64,000 nucleotides of DNA from Microbispora hainanensis. GTDB lineage: Bacteria > Actinomycetota > Actinomycetes > Streptosporangiales > Streptosporangiaceae. Below are positions 15,768 through 26,000 of the stretch, in pieces; positions within the stretch are counted from its first letter, which is position 1, and each line of letters opens with the position of its first letter. The DNA lies in contig NZ_VIRM01000023.1 of the NCBI RefSeq assembly GCF_006874475.1, positions 62,001-126,000 on the forward strand, given 5' to 3'. Made by a program: the position numbers and the translations under genes. A model generated the notes under the pieces. The model did no database searches, was not told the origin of the DNA, and saw only the letters and a program-made list of their open reading frames with translations.

Positions 15768-17597
15768 ATGGCACAGCAAGTCAGCGCCTTCGACGCGCAG
15801 TTCCTCAACTTCGAGACGGGCACCAACCTCGCACACATCGCGGCGCTCACCATTCTCGACCCCTCCGGGAGGCCCGGCGGCACGCTGACGCGCGAGGACC
15901 TGGTCGGGCTGCTCAAGCGCCGGCTCCACCTCGCGCCGCCGCTGCGCAGGCGGCTGGTCGAGGTGCCCTTCGGGCTCGATCACCCCTACTGGGCGGAGGA
16001 TCGCGAGGTCGACTTCGACTACCACGTACGGGAGCTCGCGCTGCCTCCTCCCGGCGACGACCACAAGCTCGCCGAGCAGGTCGCCCGGCTGCACGGGTCC
16101 CGGCTCGACCGGGGACGGCCGTTGTGGGAGATCTACCTGATCCACGGCCTGGCCGGGGGCCGGGTGGCGATCTACACGAAGGTTCACCACGCCGCCGTCG
16201 ACGGGGTCACCGGGGCCGAGGTGCTGGCCGCCGTGATGGACTTCGAGCCCGAGCCGTCCGCCGTTCCCGGCCCGGAGACCACGGCCGAGCCACAGCCGGC
16301 CCCCGACGCGGTGGAGATGGTGATCAGGGGCGTCGCACGGGTGCTGGACAACCCCTTCGCCCTGCTGCGTTTCGCCGCCGAGGCGATGCCGAGGCTCGAC
16401 GAGGTGCCGTTCGTGGCGCAGCTTCCGGGGGTGGGGCTGCTCTCGCGGTTCGTCCGGCGCATCGGCGGCGGGGACGCCGAGCCCCTGCCCGAGCTGCCCC
16501 GCATGGTGGTGCCGCGCACGCCGTTCTCCGGGCCGATCTCGCGGCACCGCCGGTTCGCCTTCGGCCAGTTGCCCCTCGACGAGGTCAAGCGGATCAAGAA
16601 CGCCTTCGGTGTCACGGTGAACGACGTCGTCATGGCGATGTGCGCCACTGCGCTGCGGCGCTGGCTGGCCAAGCGCGACGAGTTGCCCCGTCAGCCGCTC
16701 GTCGCCGGGGTCCCGGTCTCCACCCGGGGACAGGCCGGCAACGGCACGGTCGCCAACGAGGTCATGCTGACCATGACGACCCTGCCGACGGACGTGGCCG
16801 ACCCGGGCGAACGGCTGCTGTCGGTGAACCGGTCGATGCGCCTGCTCAAGGAACGGCTCGCGGCGGCCCCGGCGGCCTGGCTCCTGGAGTTCAGCCAGGC
16901 GATGCCGGCCGCGCTGAGCGCGCTGGCGGCCAGGTCCGCCTTCCGGATCGCCTCGCGTACGGCTCCCGCCATGAACCTGCTGGTGTCCAACGTGCCGGGG
17001 CCCCAGACGCCGCTCTACGTGTGCGGGGCGCGGGTGACCGCGCTCTACCCGATGTCGGTGATCACCGATGTCAGCGGGGGGATCAACATCACCGTGTTCT
17101 CCTATGACGGCAAGCTCTGCTTCGGAATCGTCACCGACCGCGAGATGGTGCCCGACGTGTGGGACCTCATCGACTACCTGCGCGACTCGCTGGCCGAGTA
17201 TGGCGCGCTGGCGGCCCAGCACGAGCCCGGTGCGGCGGAGCCGGGCACGCCTGCAACGCGGGTAGCACCCGCCAAGCCGGCCAAACCCGCCAAGGCCGGC
17301 AAGGCCGCGGAGCCGAGTAAGGCCGTGAAGCCGGGAAAGGTCACGGAGCAGGGAAAGGCCACAGCGCAAGGGAAGGCCACAGCGCAAGGGAAGGCCGCCG
17401 AGCGGGGAAAGGCCGCCGAGCGGGGAAAGGCCGGGACGCCGCGAAGGACGGCGAAGGCGGGCGCGGGAGCGAAGGGCGCGGGGACGAGTGGCGCGGGCGT
17501 GCGCGGCGCGGAGGCGGCCGGCGGGTCGCGCCAGGAGCAGGACACGGTTTCGAAGCCGAGACGGACGCGCAAGCCTCCGGAGCCACCGTCCGCCTGA
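15768..17597 (+). CDS. WS/DGAT wax ester synthase/diacylglycerol acyltransferase
   Basis: Acyl-CoA-dependent O-acyltransferase making triacylglycerol or wax esters at the membrane. The catalytic motif HHAAVDG is at residues 140-146, and the conserved NVPGPQTPLY and GGINITVFSYDGKLCFGIV blocks mark the C-terminal WS/DGAT domain, which ends near residue 480. Typical enzymes are about 450-480 aa. This one has an extra ~130-residue Lys/Ala/Gly-rich tail with tandem six-residue units such as GKATAQ and GKAAER, resembling an H1-histone-like basic tail. The tail DNA shows 18-bp direct repeats (about 17340-17440). The stop converges on the kinase gene. Confidence 0.94.
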   Translation: MAQQVSAFDAQFLNFETGTNLAHIAALTILDPSGRPGGTLTREDLVGLLKRRLHLAPPLRRRLVEVPFGLDHPYWAEDREVDFDYHVRELALPPPGDDHKLAEQVARLHGSRLDRGRPLWEIYLIHGLAGGRVAIYTKVHHAAVDGVTGAEVLAAVMDFEPEPSAVPGPETTAEPQPAPDAVEMVIRGVARVLDNPFALLRFAAEAMPRLDEVPFVAQLPGVGLLSRFVRRIGGGDAEPLPELPRMVVPRTPFSGPISRHRRFAFGQLPLDEVKRIKNAFGVTVNDVVMAMCATALRRWLAKRDELPRQPLVAGVPVSTRGQAGNGTVANEVMLTMTTLPTDVADPGERLLSVNRSMRLLKERLAAAPAAWLLEFSQAMPAALSALAARSAFRIASRTAPAMNLLVSNVPGPQTPLYVCGARVTALYPMSVITDVSGGINITVFSYDGKLCFGIVTDREMVPDVWDLIDYLRDSLAEYGALAAQHEPGAAEPGTPATRVAPAKPAKPAKAGKAAEPSKAVKPGKVTEQGKATAQGKATAQGKAAERGKAAERGKAGTPRRTAKAGAGAKGAGTSGAGVRGAEAAGGSRQEQDTVSKPRRTRKPPEPPSA

Positions 17598-17629
17598 GGC
17601 CACGCAGGCCGGCCCATGGAAGGCGTCGG

Positions 17630-19126
17630 TCAGAAGAGGGCGCGCGTACCGTCCGGTCCCGTGTGGTCCGCGCCGAGGCCGGACGTGTAACCGGGGAAGG
17701 AAGGGGTCCGCGCCTCCCGGTCGCCGTCTCCCAGCGTCAGCGCCGCGATCCCCGCCGTGAGCAGCAGGGCGAAGACGGCGGCGATCACGGCGAACACGAT
17801 CGACTGCCGGGACATGGTGCGCGGCGGAGGCGGGGGAGCGGACCCTTGCCGGGGCCCCGCCGGCCGGTGACCGGGTGGCCGTTGCTCAAGTGGCGGGTGC
17901 TCGGGTGGCCTCTGCCCGGGTGAGCTGTGGCCGATCGAACCGTGGCCGACCGGACTGTGACCGGGTGGCCGTTGATCAAATGGCCTCTGCTCGGATGGCC
18001 GGTGCCCGCCCGTCGGGAGGCCCGGGGCCGCGTTCGGTGCGGTCGTCGCGCGGCGCAGATCCTGACCGATCGCGGGAACGCCTCCGGCCGGGCCGGTGAG
18101 CGAGTGCCCCGGCGCGGAGGGGGCGCTGGTCTCGCCGGGCCGTCGCTCCCCGGGATGAGGTCCGGGCGCCGAGGCGGGCCCGGAGGGGGACGGAGCGCTC
18201 CATCCCGGGCCGCCGGCCGGACTCCCGGACGCGGCGGGGCGCGGGTGATCCCGGGAGGCGGCGGGGTGCGGGTGATTCCCGGAAGCGGAGCCGTCCGGCG
18301 CCAGGGCGGCGAGTGCGTCCCGCAGCGCGGCGGCCGTCGGGATCCGCCGGGCCGGTTCGGTCTCCATGCCGTGGCGCAGGACGGCGGTGAGCGCGGCGGG
18401 CGCGCCGGGGATGTCGGGGACCGGCAGCCGGTGCAGCGCGATGATGGCCGCGATGTTCACCACGCCGCTGTCCGGGAAACGGGGCGGCCTGCCCTGGAGC
18501 AGGGCGTACAACGTGGCAGAGAGCGCGTACACGTCCCCGGCGGCGGTGGGCTCGGTGAGGTCGAACGCCTCCGGCGGGGCGTAGGCGGGTGTGAGCGACT
18601 CGCGCGTGACCGACACCTCGCCGCCCGCCGCGCCGCCCTGCCCCGGCATCGTCGCCAGCCCGAAGTCCGACAGGGCGACCATGCCGTACGAGTTGACCAG
18701 GATGTTGGCGGGCTTCACGTCACGGTGGAGGACGCCCACGGCGTGGGCGGCGGCGAGCGCGTCGGCGATCTTGATGCCGATGTCGCGCACCTCGCGGGGG
18801 CCGAGCGGGCCCGCGTCGCGCAGCCGGTCGGCCAGCGAACCGTTCGGGCACAGCTCCAGCACCATGTACGGCCGGCCGTCGGGCAGCACGCCCGCGTCAT
18901 AGACGTCGGCGACGTGCGGATGGCCCGACAGGGCGCCGGCGGACGTCACCTCGCGCATGAACCTGCGCCGGTCGCGGTCGGAGACGAGCACCCGGTTGTC
19001 GACCTTGAGGGCGACCTCGCGGCCCACCGCGAGCTGCCTGGCCCGGTAGACGACCCCGAAGCCGCCCTGGCCCAGGATTCCGAGCACCTCGTAGCCCGGC
19101 ACCAGCGGCCCGCCCGCCTCGCCCAC
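17630..19126 (-). CDS. membrane Ser/Thr protein kinase (PknB-like)
   Basis: Hanks-type kinase, 498 aa from the GTG at 19126, which has GGAGGTG upstream. Kinase domain: Gly loop GQGGFGVVYRA, Lys41 in VALKVD, catalytic HRDVKPAN (134-140), DFGLA (154-158) and an APPE motif. A low-complexity Pro/Ser/His-rich linker follows, including nine to ten pentapeptides of pattern [GED][HQ]xPx (strict 15-bp DNA units, 17871-18005). Near the C-terminus is one membrane helix (IVFAVIAAVFALLLTAGIAALTL) and a short ~30-residue outside tail with no PASTA domain. It is divergent from the TetR gene at 19284. Confidence 0.92.
   Translation of the reverse strand: MGEAGGPLVPGYEVLGILGQGGFGVVYRARQLAVGREVALKVDNRVLVSDRDRRRFMREVTSAGALSGHPHVADVYDAGVLPDGRPYMVLELCPNGSLADRLRDAGPLGPREVRDIGIKIADALAAAHAVGVLHRDVKPANILVNSYGMVALSDFGLATMPGQGGAAGGEVSVTRESLTPAYAPPEAFDLTEPTAAGDVYALSATLYALLQGRPPRFPDSGVVNIAAIIALHRLPVPDIPGAPAALTAVLRHGMETEPARRIPTAAALRDALAALAPDGSASGNHPHPAASRDHPRPAASGSPAGGPGWSAPSPSGPASAPGPHPGERRPGETSAPSAPGHSLTGPAGGVPAIGQDLRRATTAPNAAPGLPTGGHRPSEQRPFDQRPPGHSPVGHGSIGHSSPGQRPPEHPPLEQRPPGHRPAGPRQGSAPPPPPRTMSRQSIVFAVIAAVFALLLTAGIAALTLGDGDREARTPSFPGYTSGLGADHTGPDGTRALF
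17871..18005. repeat. 15-bp minisatellite in kinase linker
   Basis: Nine consecutive 15-bp units in perfect phase, e.g. CCGGGTGGCCGTTGC and TCGGGTGGCCTCTGC. Units 1-3 (17871-17915) resemble units 7-9 (17961-18005), so a 90-bp higher-order repeat is also visible. The array stays in frame and encodes the pentapeptide linker. Confidence 0.85.
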
Positions 19127-19283
19127 CCCGCACCTCCAGAGGACCCGGCGGAACCGTTCAGGGGCGGATCCCGCGCCGGAGAATCCGGCCCGTAAAACCC
19201 GCGTCCGGCACATTACCGGAGTGATCGCCCAGAGGGCCCGGTCTTGATCCAGGCGACGCGGAATCGGCACCTATGCTGTGCTC

Positions 19284-19913
19284 ATGACGGGGCTCACGAC
19301 GGGAGGCGCCACGCCGGGAGGGACCACGCCAGGCGGCACCGCGACAGGAGGCCGGAGCCCGGAGCGGCGCAGGGACCTGCTCGACGCGGCCGACCGGGTG
19401 ATCCGCAGAGAGGGCCCGCAGGCGTCGATGGCCGCCATCGCGGCGGAGGCGGGGATCACCAAGCCGATCCTCTACCGTCACTTCGGCGACAAGAGCGGCC
19501 TATACCAGGCGCTCGCGGAACGTCACACCCGCGTCGTGATCGACCTGCTGCGCCCGGAGTTCGCCAGGGCCATGTCCGACCCCCGGGCCCGCGCCCGGGG
19601 CGCCATCGAGGCCTACCTGGAGACCATCTCGGCCAACCCCAACCTCTACCGCTTCCTGTTCCACCGGGCCAGCGCCGAGGACTGCCGCACCCGCACACAG
19701 ATGGCCGCCATCGTCCGCAGCGTCGGCGAGGAGCTGGGCGCGGCGCTCGCGGAGGAGGGCGTCGCCGACCCGGTACGCGCCCGGGTGCTCGGCCACGCGT
19801 TCGTCGGCATGGTGCAGGCGATCGGCGACTGGTGGCTGGAGAACCCCGGGCTCGACCGCGACACGGTGGTGGACAGCCTCGCCGACGTGATCGCCGGGGC
19901 GCTCCGGTCCTGA
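19284..19913 (+). CDS. TetR-family transcriptional regulator
   Basis: 209 aa. After a repetitive N-terminal leader of Gly/Thr pentapeptides (ATPGG, TTPGG, TATGG; 15-bp units 19293-19352) comes a TetR helix-turn-helix (MAAIAAEAGITKPILYRHFGDKSGLYQAL) and an all-helical ligand-binding domain. It is divergent from the kinase and lies directly upstream of the MFS exporter. The likely role is repression of that exporter, with drug or lipid as inducer (inferred from position). The start at 19284 is the ATG after a GTG at 19278. Confidence 0.9.
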   Translation: MTGLTTGGATPGGTTPGGTATGGRSPERRRDLLDAADRVIRREGPQASMAAIAAEAGITKPILYRHFGDKSGLYQALAERHTRVVIDLLRPEFARAMSDPRARARGAIEAYLETISANPNLYRFLFHRASAEDCRTRTQMAAIVRSVGEELGAALAEEGVADPVRARVLGHAFVGMVQAIGDWWLENPGLDRDTVVDSLADVIAGALRS

Positions 19914-19967
19914 CGGCGACCCCTCCCGACGGCCCCCAACCAGGTCATATAAGGGTCAAATCCGATT

Positions 19968-19988
19968 AAAGGCCCCCTCTGGGGCTTT
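19968..19988 (+). terminator. terminator between TetR and MFS genes
   Basis: Hairpin with a GCCCC/GGGGC core, AAA/TTT outer pairs (one bulged G) and a following CTTTCG. It lies about 55 bp after the TetR stop. Confidence 0.6.
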
Positions 19989-20034
19989 CGTTCCGCATGC
20001 CCGCGAAACATCGATGTCACCCGGTCGGGGTAAT

Positions 20035-20051
20035 TTAGTTGCGCTAACTAA
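20035..20051. promoter_or_regulatory. TTAGTT-N5-AACTAA operator candidate
   Basis: Perfect 6-bp inverted repeat (TTAGTT/AACTAA, 5-bp spacer) in an unusually AT-rich patch, 55 bp before the MFS start. Size and symmetry fit a TetR- or MarR-type operator, probably for the adjacent TetR protein. Inferred from position only. Confidence 0.55.
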
Positions 20052-20105
20052 CTGTCTGTCCGTACGGCGGGCTGCGCGGAACCGGCCGCGCGCCGTACGG
20101 ACCAA

Positions 20106-21953
20106 GTGGAGGGGAACCACTCCGTGGCCGTAGCGAACCAGCCCCTGGCGGGGGCGTCGCCGCAGTCGGCGCCGTCCTCGCGGTACAAATGGATCGCGCT
20201 GTCCAACACCACCCTCGGCGTCCTGATGGTGACGATCAACCAGTCGATCGTGCTGATCGCCCTTCCCGACGTCTTCCGCGGCATCCATCTGAACCCGCTC
20301 GATCCCGGCAACACGGGCTACCTGCTGTGGATGATGATGGGCTTCATGGTCGTCACGGCCGTGCTCGTGGTGATGTTCGGCCGCCTGGGTGACATGTTCG
20401 GCCGGGTCCGCATGTACAACCTCGGGTTCGCGGTCTTCAGCCTGTGCTCGATCATGCTGTCGCTGACCTGGATGGACGGCGACGCCGGGGCGATGTGGCT
20501 GATCGGCTGGCGGATCGTGCAGGGCATCGGCGGCGCGCTGTTGTTCGCCAACTCCACCGCGATCCTGACCGACGCCTTCCCCGTACGCCAGCGCGGCACC
20601 GCGCTCGGCATCAACTCCATCGCCGGCATCGCGGGTTCCTTCCTCGGCCTGGTCATCGGCGGCGTCCTCGCCCCGGTCGACTGGAAGGCGATCTTCCTGG
20701 TCTCGGTGCCGTTCGGCGTCTTCGGCACGATCTGGGCGTACGTCAAGCTCAAGGACAACGGCGTGCGGCGCCGGGCGCGGATGGACTGGTGGGGCAACGC
20801 GACCTTCGCCGTCGGCCTCATCGCCATACTGGTCGGCATCACCTACGGCATCCAGCCGTACGGGACCGGCGTGATGGGCTGGGGCAACCCCTGGGTGATC
20901 GCCGCGCTCGGCGGAGGCGTCCTGCTGCTCGCGCTGTTCGCCTGGATCGAGACCAGGGTGGACGAGCCGCTGTTCCGCCTCTCGCTGTTCCGTAGCCGCG
21001 CCTTCCTGGCGGGCAACGTCGCCAGCCTGCTGACCGCCCTCGGCCGTGGCGGCCTGCAGTTCATGCTGATCATCTGGCTGCAGGGCATCTGGCTGCCGCT
21101 GCACGGCTACAGCTTCGAGGAGACGCCTCTGTGGGCGGGCATCTACATGATCCCGCTGACCGTGGGCTTCCTGCTGTCGGCGCCGGTCTCCGGCTGGCTG
21201 TCCGACCGGGTCGGGCCGCGGATGTTCACGGTCGGCGGCGCGCTGGTCACCGCGGCGAGCTTCTACGCCCTGATGACCCTGCCCACGGACTTCGGCTACG
21301 GCGTGTTCGCGGTGCTCATCCTGATCAACGGCGTCGGGTCCGGGCTGTTCTCCTCACCCAACCGGGCGGAGATCATGAACTCGGTCCCGGCGGAGTCCCG
21401 CGGCGTCGGCGCGGGCATGACCGCCACCTTCCAGAACTCCTCGATGGTGCTGTCCATCGGCGTGTTCTTCAGCCTGATGATCGCGGGCCTGTCGCAGTCG
21501 CTGCCGCACACGATGCACGACGAGCTGGTGGCCCAGGGCGTGCCCGCGGCGCAGGCCGAAGGCATCGCCCAGCTGCCGCCGATCGCCGTGCTGTTCGCGG
21601 CTTTCCTCGGCTACAACCCGTTCCGGCAGCTCCTCGGCGGCATACTCGACCGGCTGCCCGACGGCGGCGCCCACCTGACGAGCAAGGAGTTCTTCCCCCA
21701 CCTCATCGCGGGCCCCTTCCACCAGGGCCTGGTCATCGCCTTCTGGTTCGCCGTGGCCGCGTGCCTGGTGGCCGCCCTGTCGTCGCTGCTGACCGACCGT
21801 GTCGGCCGCAGGCACCGCGCCGCCGCCCACGAGTCGCTCGGCTCCGAGCTCGCCGCGGTCTCCGGCGAGGCCGGCCTGGCCGGCAACGAGCTCGTCGTCC
21901 CGGACGAGCAGTTCGACCCCCGGGGCGCCGCACCCGACGCGACGAAGTCCTGA
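20106..21953 (+). CDS. MFS multidrug exporter, DHA2/EmrB-QacA type
   Basis: 615-aa proton-driven exporter with 14 predicted membrane helices. Motif A-like VVMFGRLGDMFGRVRMYNLG is near residues 90-108, the first helix holds TTLGVLMVTINQSIVLIALPDVF (motif D1 of DHA family), and GINSIAGIAGSFLGLVIGG is motif C, the antiporter signature. The C-terminal ~45 residues are cytoplasmic and hydrophilic. An apparent operator lies upstream and a strong hairpin directly downstream, so it is probably monocistronic and controlled by the TetR gene. Confidence 0.93.
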   Translation: MEGNHSVAVANQPLAGASPQSAPSSRYKWIALSNTTLGVLMVTINQSIVLIALPDVFRGIHLNPLDPGNTGYLLWMMMGFMVVTAVLVVMFGRLGDMFGRVRMYNLGFAVFSLCSIMLSLTWMDGDAGAMWLIGWRIVQGIGGALLFANSTAILTDAFPVRQRGTALGINSIAGIAGSFLGLVIGGVLAPVDWKAIFLVSVPFGVFGTIWAYVKLKDNGVRRRARMDWWGNATFAVGLIAILVGITYGIQPYGTGVMGWGNPWVIAALGGGVLLLALFAWIETRVDEPLFRLSLFRSRAFLAGNVASLLTALGRGGLQFMLIIWLQGIWLPLHGYSFEETPLWAGIYMIPLTVGFLLSAPVSGWLSDRVGPRMFTVGGALVTAASFYALMTLPTDFGYGVFAVLILINGVGSGLFSSPNRAEIMNSVPAESRGVGAGMTATFQNSSMVLSIGVFFSLMIAGLSQSLPHTMHDELVAQGVPAAQAEGIAQLPPIAVLFAAFLGYNPFRQLLGGILDRLPDGGAHLTSKEFFPHLIAGPFHQGLVIAFWFAVAACLVAALSSLLTDRVGRRHRAAAHESLGSELAAVSGEAGLAGNELVVPDEQFDPRGAAPDATKS

Positions 21954-21960
21954 CGGGCAC

Positions 21961-22003
21961 CGCCGCGTCCCCGCCTCGTCCTCACGGGAGCGGGGACGCG
22001 GCG
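21961..22003 (+). terminator. strong terminator after the MFS gene
   Basis: Perfect 13-bp inverted repeat (CGCCGCGTCCCCG / CGGGGACGCGGCG; arms 21961-21973 and 21991-22003) with a 17-base loop, starting 8 bp after the stop codon. Confidence 0.8.
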
Positions 22004-22314
22004 CCAAGACCATCAGCGGCAGTGCCGCCATGGTCGCCGGGCTCTGTCCGCTCAGCCTTCGAAGACGATCCGCCGGCGGCGCCGGCGGCCGGGGCGCAGC
22101 AGTATCAGCGGCAGGCTGAGGCCGTACGTCGCATGACACGAAGCGCCGCGATCCGGACGCCGAAGGGTGGATCACAGCACGGACCCGAGCCGGGCGTGCC
22201 GCCGCCTACTGCGATGTGGTCCTCTCGCGCCCCGGCTACTGACCGGGCTCCCCGGGCGCGGCCTCCGCACGATCCCGGCGGAGGCCGCCGTCCACGTCAT
22301 CCGTACGCGCCTGC
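22004..22314. other. intergenic, no gene recognised
   Basis: About 310 bp between the MFS terminator and the hemerythrin gene. I find no convincing ORF, RNA or repeat. It may contain degraded coding sequence, but no family is recognisable. Confidence 0.5.
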
Positions 22315-22962
22315 TCACCCGTACACCTGCGACACGCGGCGCTCGTAGGCGCGGCGCCAGGAGAGCCGGTAGAGGACCCGCATGATGGCCGGAGCGGAGC
22401 CGTAGATGTGGTCACGGTCGGCGGGGGTGGCCACGTCGAGCAGCCAGGCGGCGAGCATCGGCAGGTCGCGCCCCTGGCTCTTGGTGACCTTCTTGCCCGA
22501 CTCCTCCCACCAGGCCGCGCTGACGTGCTCCCTGATGAGCGGGACGACCTCCGACTCCTCCAGGTCGAGGTGGGTGTTCAGCAGGCGGTCGAGCGAGCGC
22601 AGGTCGGACGCGACCTCGCGGGCGGGCCGGCCGCCGCCGGAGAGCCTGCCGATGACGGCGTCCATCTCCTGGTGGTCGGCCTCCAGCCGGTCCAGCACGG
22701 CGCGGGCCTCGGGGACCAGGCCGCGCAGCAGCGGCCAGATCGCCTCGTCCTCCTCGGTGTGGTGGTGGTGCAGCGTGCGCAGCAGCAGCGCGAGGTGCTC
22801 GTCGACGACCGCGCGCCGCCGCTCGTCGCGGGGGTCGCAGCGGTCGAGGACCTCGGCCAGCCTGCCGAACTCGCGCCGCAGGCCGGCGTGGAAGACGAGG
22901 AACGTGACGAGGTCGGGAGCGGGGTCGCCCGGTCGGCGCCGGGTCTGCGTCGGTGTTGTCAT
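22315..22962 (-). CDS. hemerythrin-domain protein
   Basis: 215 aa. The four-helix hemerythrin domain shows iron ligands in order: FHAGLRREF (His of helix A), LHHHHTEEDEAIWP (H-HxxxE-like), ADHQEMD and NTHLDLEESEVVPLI (HxxxE). It probably binds a di-iron centre and senses or handles O2, NO or iron. The C-terminal ~60 residues (AAWLLDVATPADRDHIY and following) are a helical extension seen in actinobacterial members. It is transcribed in the same direction as, and 70 bp after, the SARP regulator. Confidence 0.9.
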   Translation of the reverse strand: MTTPTQTRRRPGDPAPDLVTFLVFHAGLRREFGRLAEVLDRCDPRDERRRAVVDEHLALLLRTLHHHHTEEDEAIWPLLRGLVPEARAVLDRLEADHQEMDAVIGRLSGGGRPAREVASDLRSLDRLLNTHLDLEESEVVPLIREHVSAAWWEESGKKVTKSQGRDLPMLAAWLLDVATPADRDHIYGSAPAIMRVLYRLSWRRAYERRVSQVYG

Positions 22963-23032
22963 GGGCCCACGATGGCCCCGCCCCCTTCACCGCCACTCAA
23001 CGCCGACTTGCGGCCCGCCCCCGGGCCGGTTG

Positions 23033-26000
23033 TCAGCCGCGTACGGCTTCGCGTTCGGCGGCGATCCGGGCGGCCCACCAGGTGAGTCCGGCCGCCGCGC
23101 AGCGCTTGGCGGCCGTGTCCAGGTGCGCCCGCGCCGCCTCCGGCCGGGCCGCCCCGCCCAGGTGGGCCATCCGCCCCAGGTAGTAGCCGACCGGCCCGGC
23201 GCAGAACGTCCCCGCCCCGAAGGCGATCCGATCCTCGTACGGCAGGAGCCTGCGATAGGTCACGGCGCACGCCTCCCGGTCGTCCGCGACGATCTGGGCC
23301 TCGCCCAGCAGGCACAGCCCCGGCAGCTCGCCGAAGTCGCGCGGCAGCGCGTGCCAGCCCTGCTCGCGCGCCGCTTCGGCCGCCGTGCGGTCGCCCCGCG
23401 AATCGGCGATGAGCAGACCCATCACCTGCTGGTGCGCGGGGAAGGGCGAGTAGTGCGTCATCAGCTCGTCGGCGCCTTCGAAGTCGCGCATCGTGAAGTG
23501 CCGGGCGAGCAGCGCCGAAGAGAGTGTGGCGCTCGTGTGCCACAGGTTGAGCCGCTCACCGGCCTCGGCCGCCGCGGCGTACGCGTTGCCCGCGCCCTCG
23601 AAGTCCCCGTCGAGCAGGCGCCGGGTCCCGGTCCAGATGAGGTGCTGGAACCGGGGCCAGGGCAGGTCGAGCCGCTCGACCAGCACCCCCGCCCGCTCGG
23701 CGGCCCGGTCGGCGCCCGCCACGTCGAACAGGTCGATCCGGGTCCGCTCCCTGATCATGTGACCGAGCAGCTCGAACCCGGGCAGCCCGAGCCGGGTGAG
23801 TTCCTCGCCGATCGCGTCGAGCTCCGCCATGCGCTCGAGAAGCTGCACGCCCAGATAGCGCGCGTTCAGGGTGATCGCCAGCAGTTCCGGGCCGGCCTCC
23901 CCGGAGGCCACGAGGCGGCGGGCCATCGCCAGCGCCTCGGCCGTGGCGGTGTCGCAGCGGGGGTCGTTCGAGCCGTCGTAACGTTCCATCCCCAGGCAGC
24001 CGAGCAGCCGGCAGCGCAGTTCTGAGTCCCCCTCGGGCAGTGCGGCGAGGGCGTCCTCGATCCGCCGCACCGTGTGCAGCTCGACGTCGCCGTAGGTGTA
24101 GAACTTCCACAGTCCCGGGGCGTCCAGGCTGGTCAGCGCCCGGGCGGCGAGCAGCGGGTCGCCCGACCTGTCGGCCGCGAGCACCGCCTCCGCCCGGGTC
24201 TGCCGGGCCTCGAAGCCGTGACCGGCCGCGAGCTGTGCGCGGACGAGCCGGAGCAGGAGCTCGACGTGCTCGTGGGGGTCCGCGCCGGGCAGCGTCCCGT
24301 GCGCCTCGACCGCCCGGCGCCACCACTGCGCGGCGTCCTCGTACGCGTGCCGTCCCGCCGCCTGCCCCGCCGTGGCCGACGCCCAGCGCACCGCGTCAGC
24401 GACGGCGGCGGGCCCGGCGGCCATCGCGTGCCTGGCGAGGAGCGCGAGGTCGGCCCCCGGCCGCAGTTCGAGCGCCCGGAGCGCGGCCAGGTGCAGCCCG
24501 GCCCGGCGGCGCGGCGGGATGTCGGCGTAGACCGTCTCCCGGACCAGGTCGTGGGTGAAGCGCAGGTCCTCGCCGAGAACGCGGAGGGCGGTCGCGGCGT
24601 CGAGCGCCTCGTCCACATCCACGTTCCCGTCCGCGTCCGAGGTGTCCGAGGTGTCCGGGGTGTCCCAGGCGTTCGCGACGACCTCGGCGAGCAGCCACCG
24701 GTCCGCGCCGGTGCCGAGCACGGCCGCCGCGTCGACGGCGGGACGGTGCCGGGCGGGCAGGTCGAGCAGGCGGCGGCGCAGCACGTCGGCCAGGCCCTCG
24801 GGCACCCCGGTGAGCGCCCTGTCGATGCCCTGGTCTTCGGCCAGCCGGAGGGTCTCGCGGATGAACAGCGGATTGCCGCGGGTGCGCTCGGCGAGCGCCG
24901 CCACGCTCGCCGCGTCGCGCAGCCCCGACAGCTCGGCCACCGCTTCGGGATCGAGCCCGGCGAGCGGCAGACGGAGGGCGTCGTGCCGCCCGAGCAGGCC
25001 GAGGGTGTCGTGCACCGCGGCCGGGCCGTCGCCGGACCGTACGGTGATCACGACGGCGACCGCGCCGCGCAGCAGCAGCGCGAGGTCGGACAGCAGGCCC
25101 AGCGACCCCGTGTCGGCCCACTGGAGGTCGTCGATCACCACGAGCAGCGGCTGATCCGCCGCGACCGTCTGCAGGTAGGCCGCGGTCGCCTGGTGCAGCC
25201 GGAACCTGGCCTCGCTCGCCTCCGAGGGACGTCCGGCCCCGGTCGCCGCGTCGTCTTGCGGGGCGGCGTCGCCGAGCAGCACCCGCAGGGCGGCGGCCTG
25301 CGCGGGGGATGGGGGGACCTGAGCGGCGAGACCCCGCACCACCTGTTGCCACGGCCACAGCGCGGGCGCGCCGGAAGTCTCGTGACACCGCCCCCAGGCG
25401 ACCAGCCAGCCTTCGGCTGCCCGCCGCTCCGCGAACGCCTCCGCCAGCCACGTCTTGCCGATGCCCGGCTCGCCGGAGAGCACGGCGATCCCCGGCCCGC
25501 GCTGTGCCACTCCCCGGGCCGCCTGGACCACGTCGCGCGCCAGCTCGTCGAGCCGGTCGACCTGCGTCCCCCTGCCGACGGCGCGCCGTTCCGGCCGCCC
25601 GGGCCTTACTGTTCCGGGCTGCGCCGTCCCGGGCTGCGCTGTCTCTGCCAGCGCCGCCTCGGCCGGTGCGGTCCGGACCGATGCCTGCTGCCGTACGGGG
25701 GCGTCGAGGGCCGGGTCCTGAGCGAGGATCGCCTCCTCCAGGCGGCGCAGCGCCGGGCCGGGGTCGAGGCCGAGCTCGTCGGCCAGGTGGCCCCGGGCCG
25801 TGCGCAGCGCCTCCAGCGCGTCCGCCTGCCGGCCGAGGGCGTAGAGCGTGCGGGCGAGCAGCTCCCACAGCCCCTCCCGCAGGGGGTGCGCGGCCACCAG
25901 GGTCTCCAGTTCGCCCACCACATGGGGGTCGCCCACCCGCCCGGCCAGGAGGCGTTCCCGCGTCACCAGGTGCGCCTCGGCGAGCCGCTCGATCTCCGGC

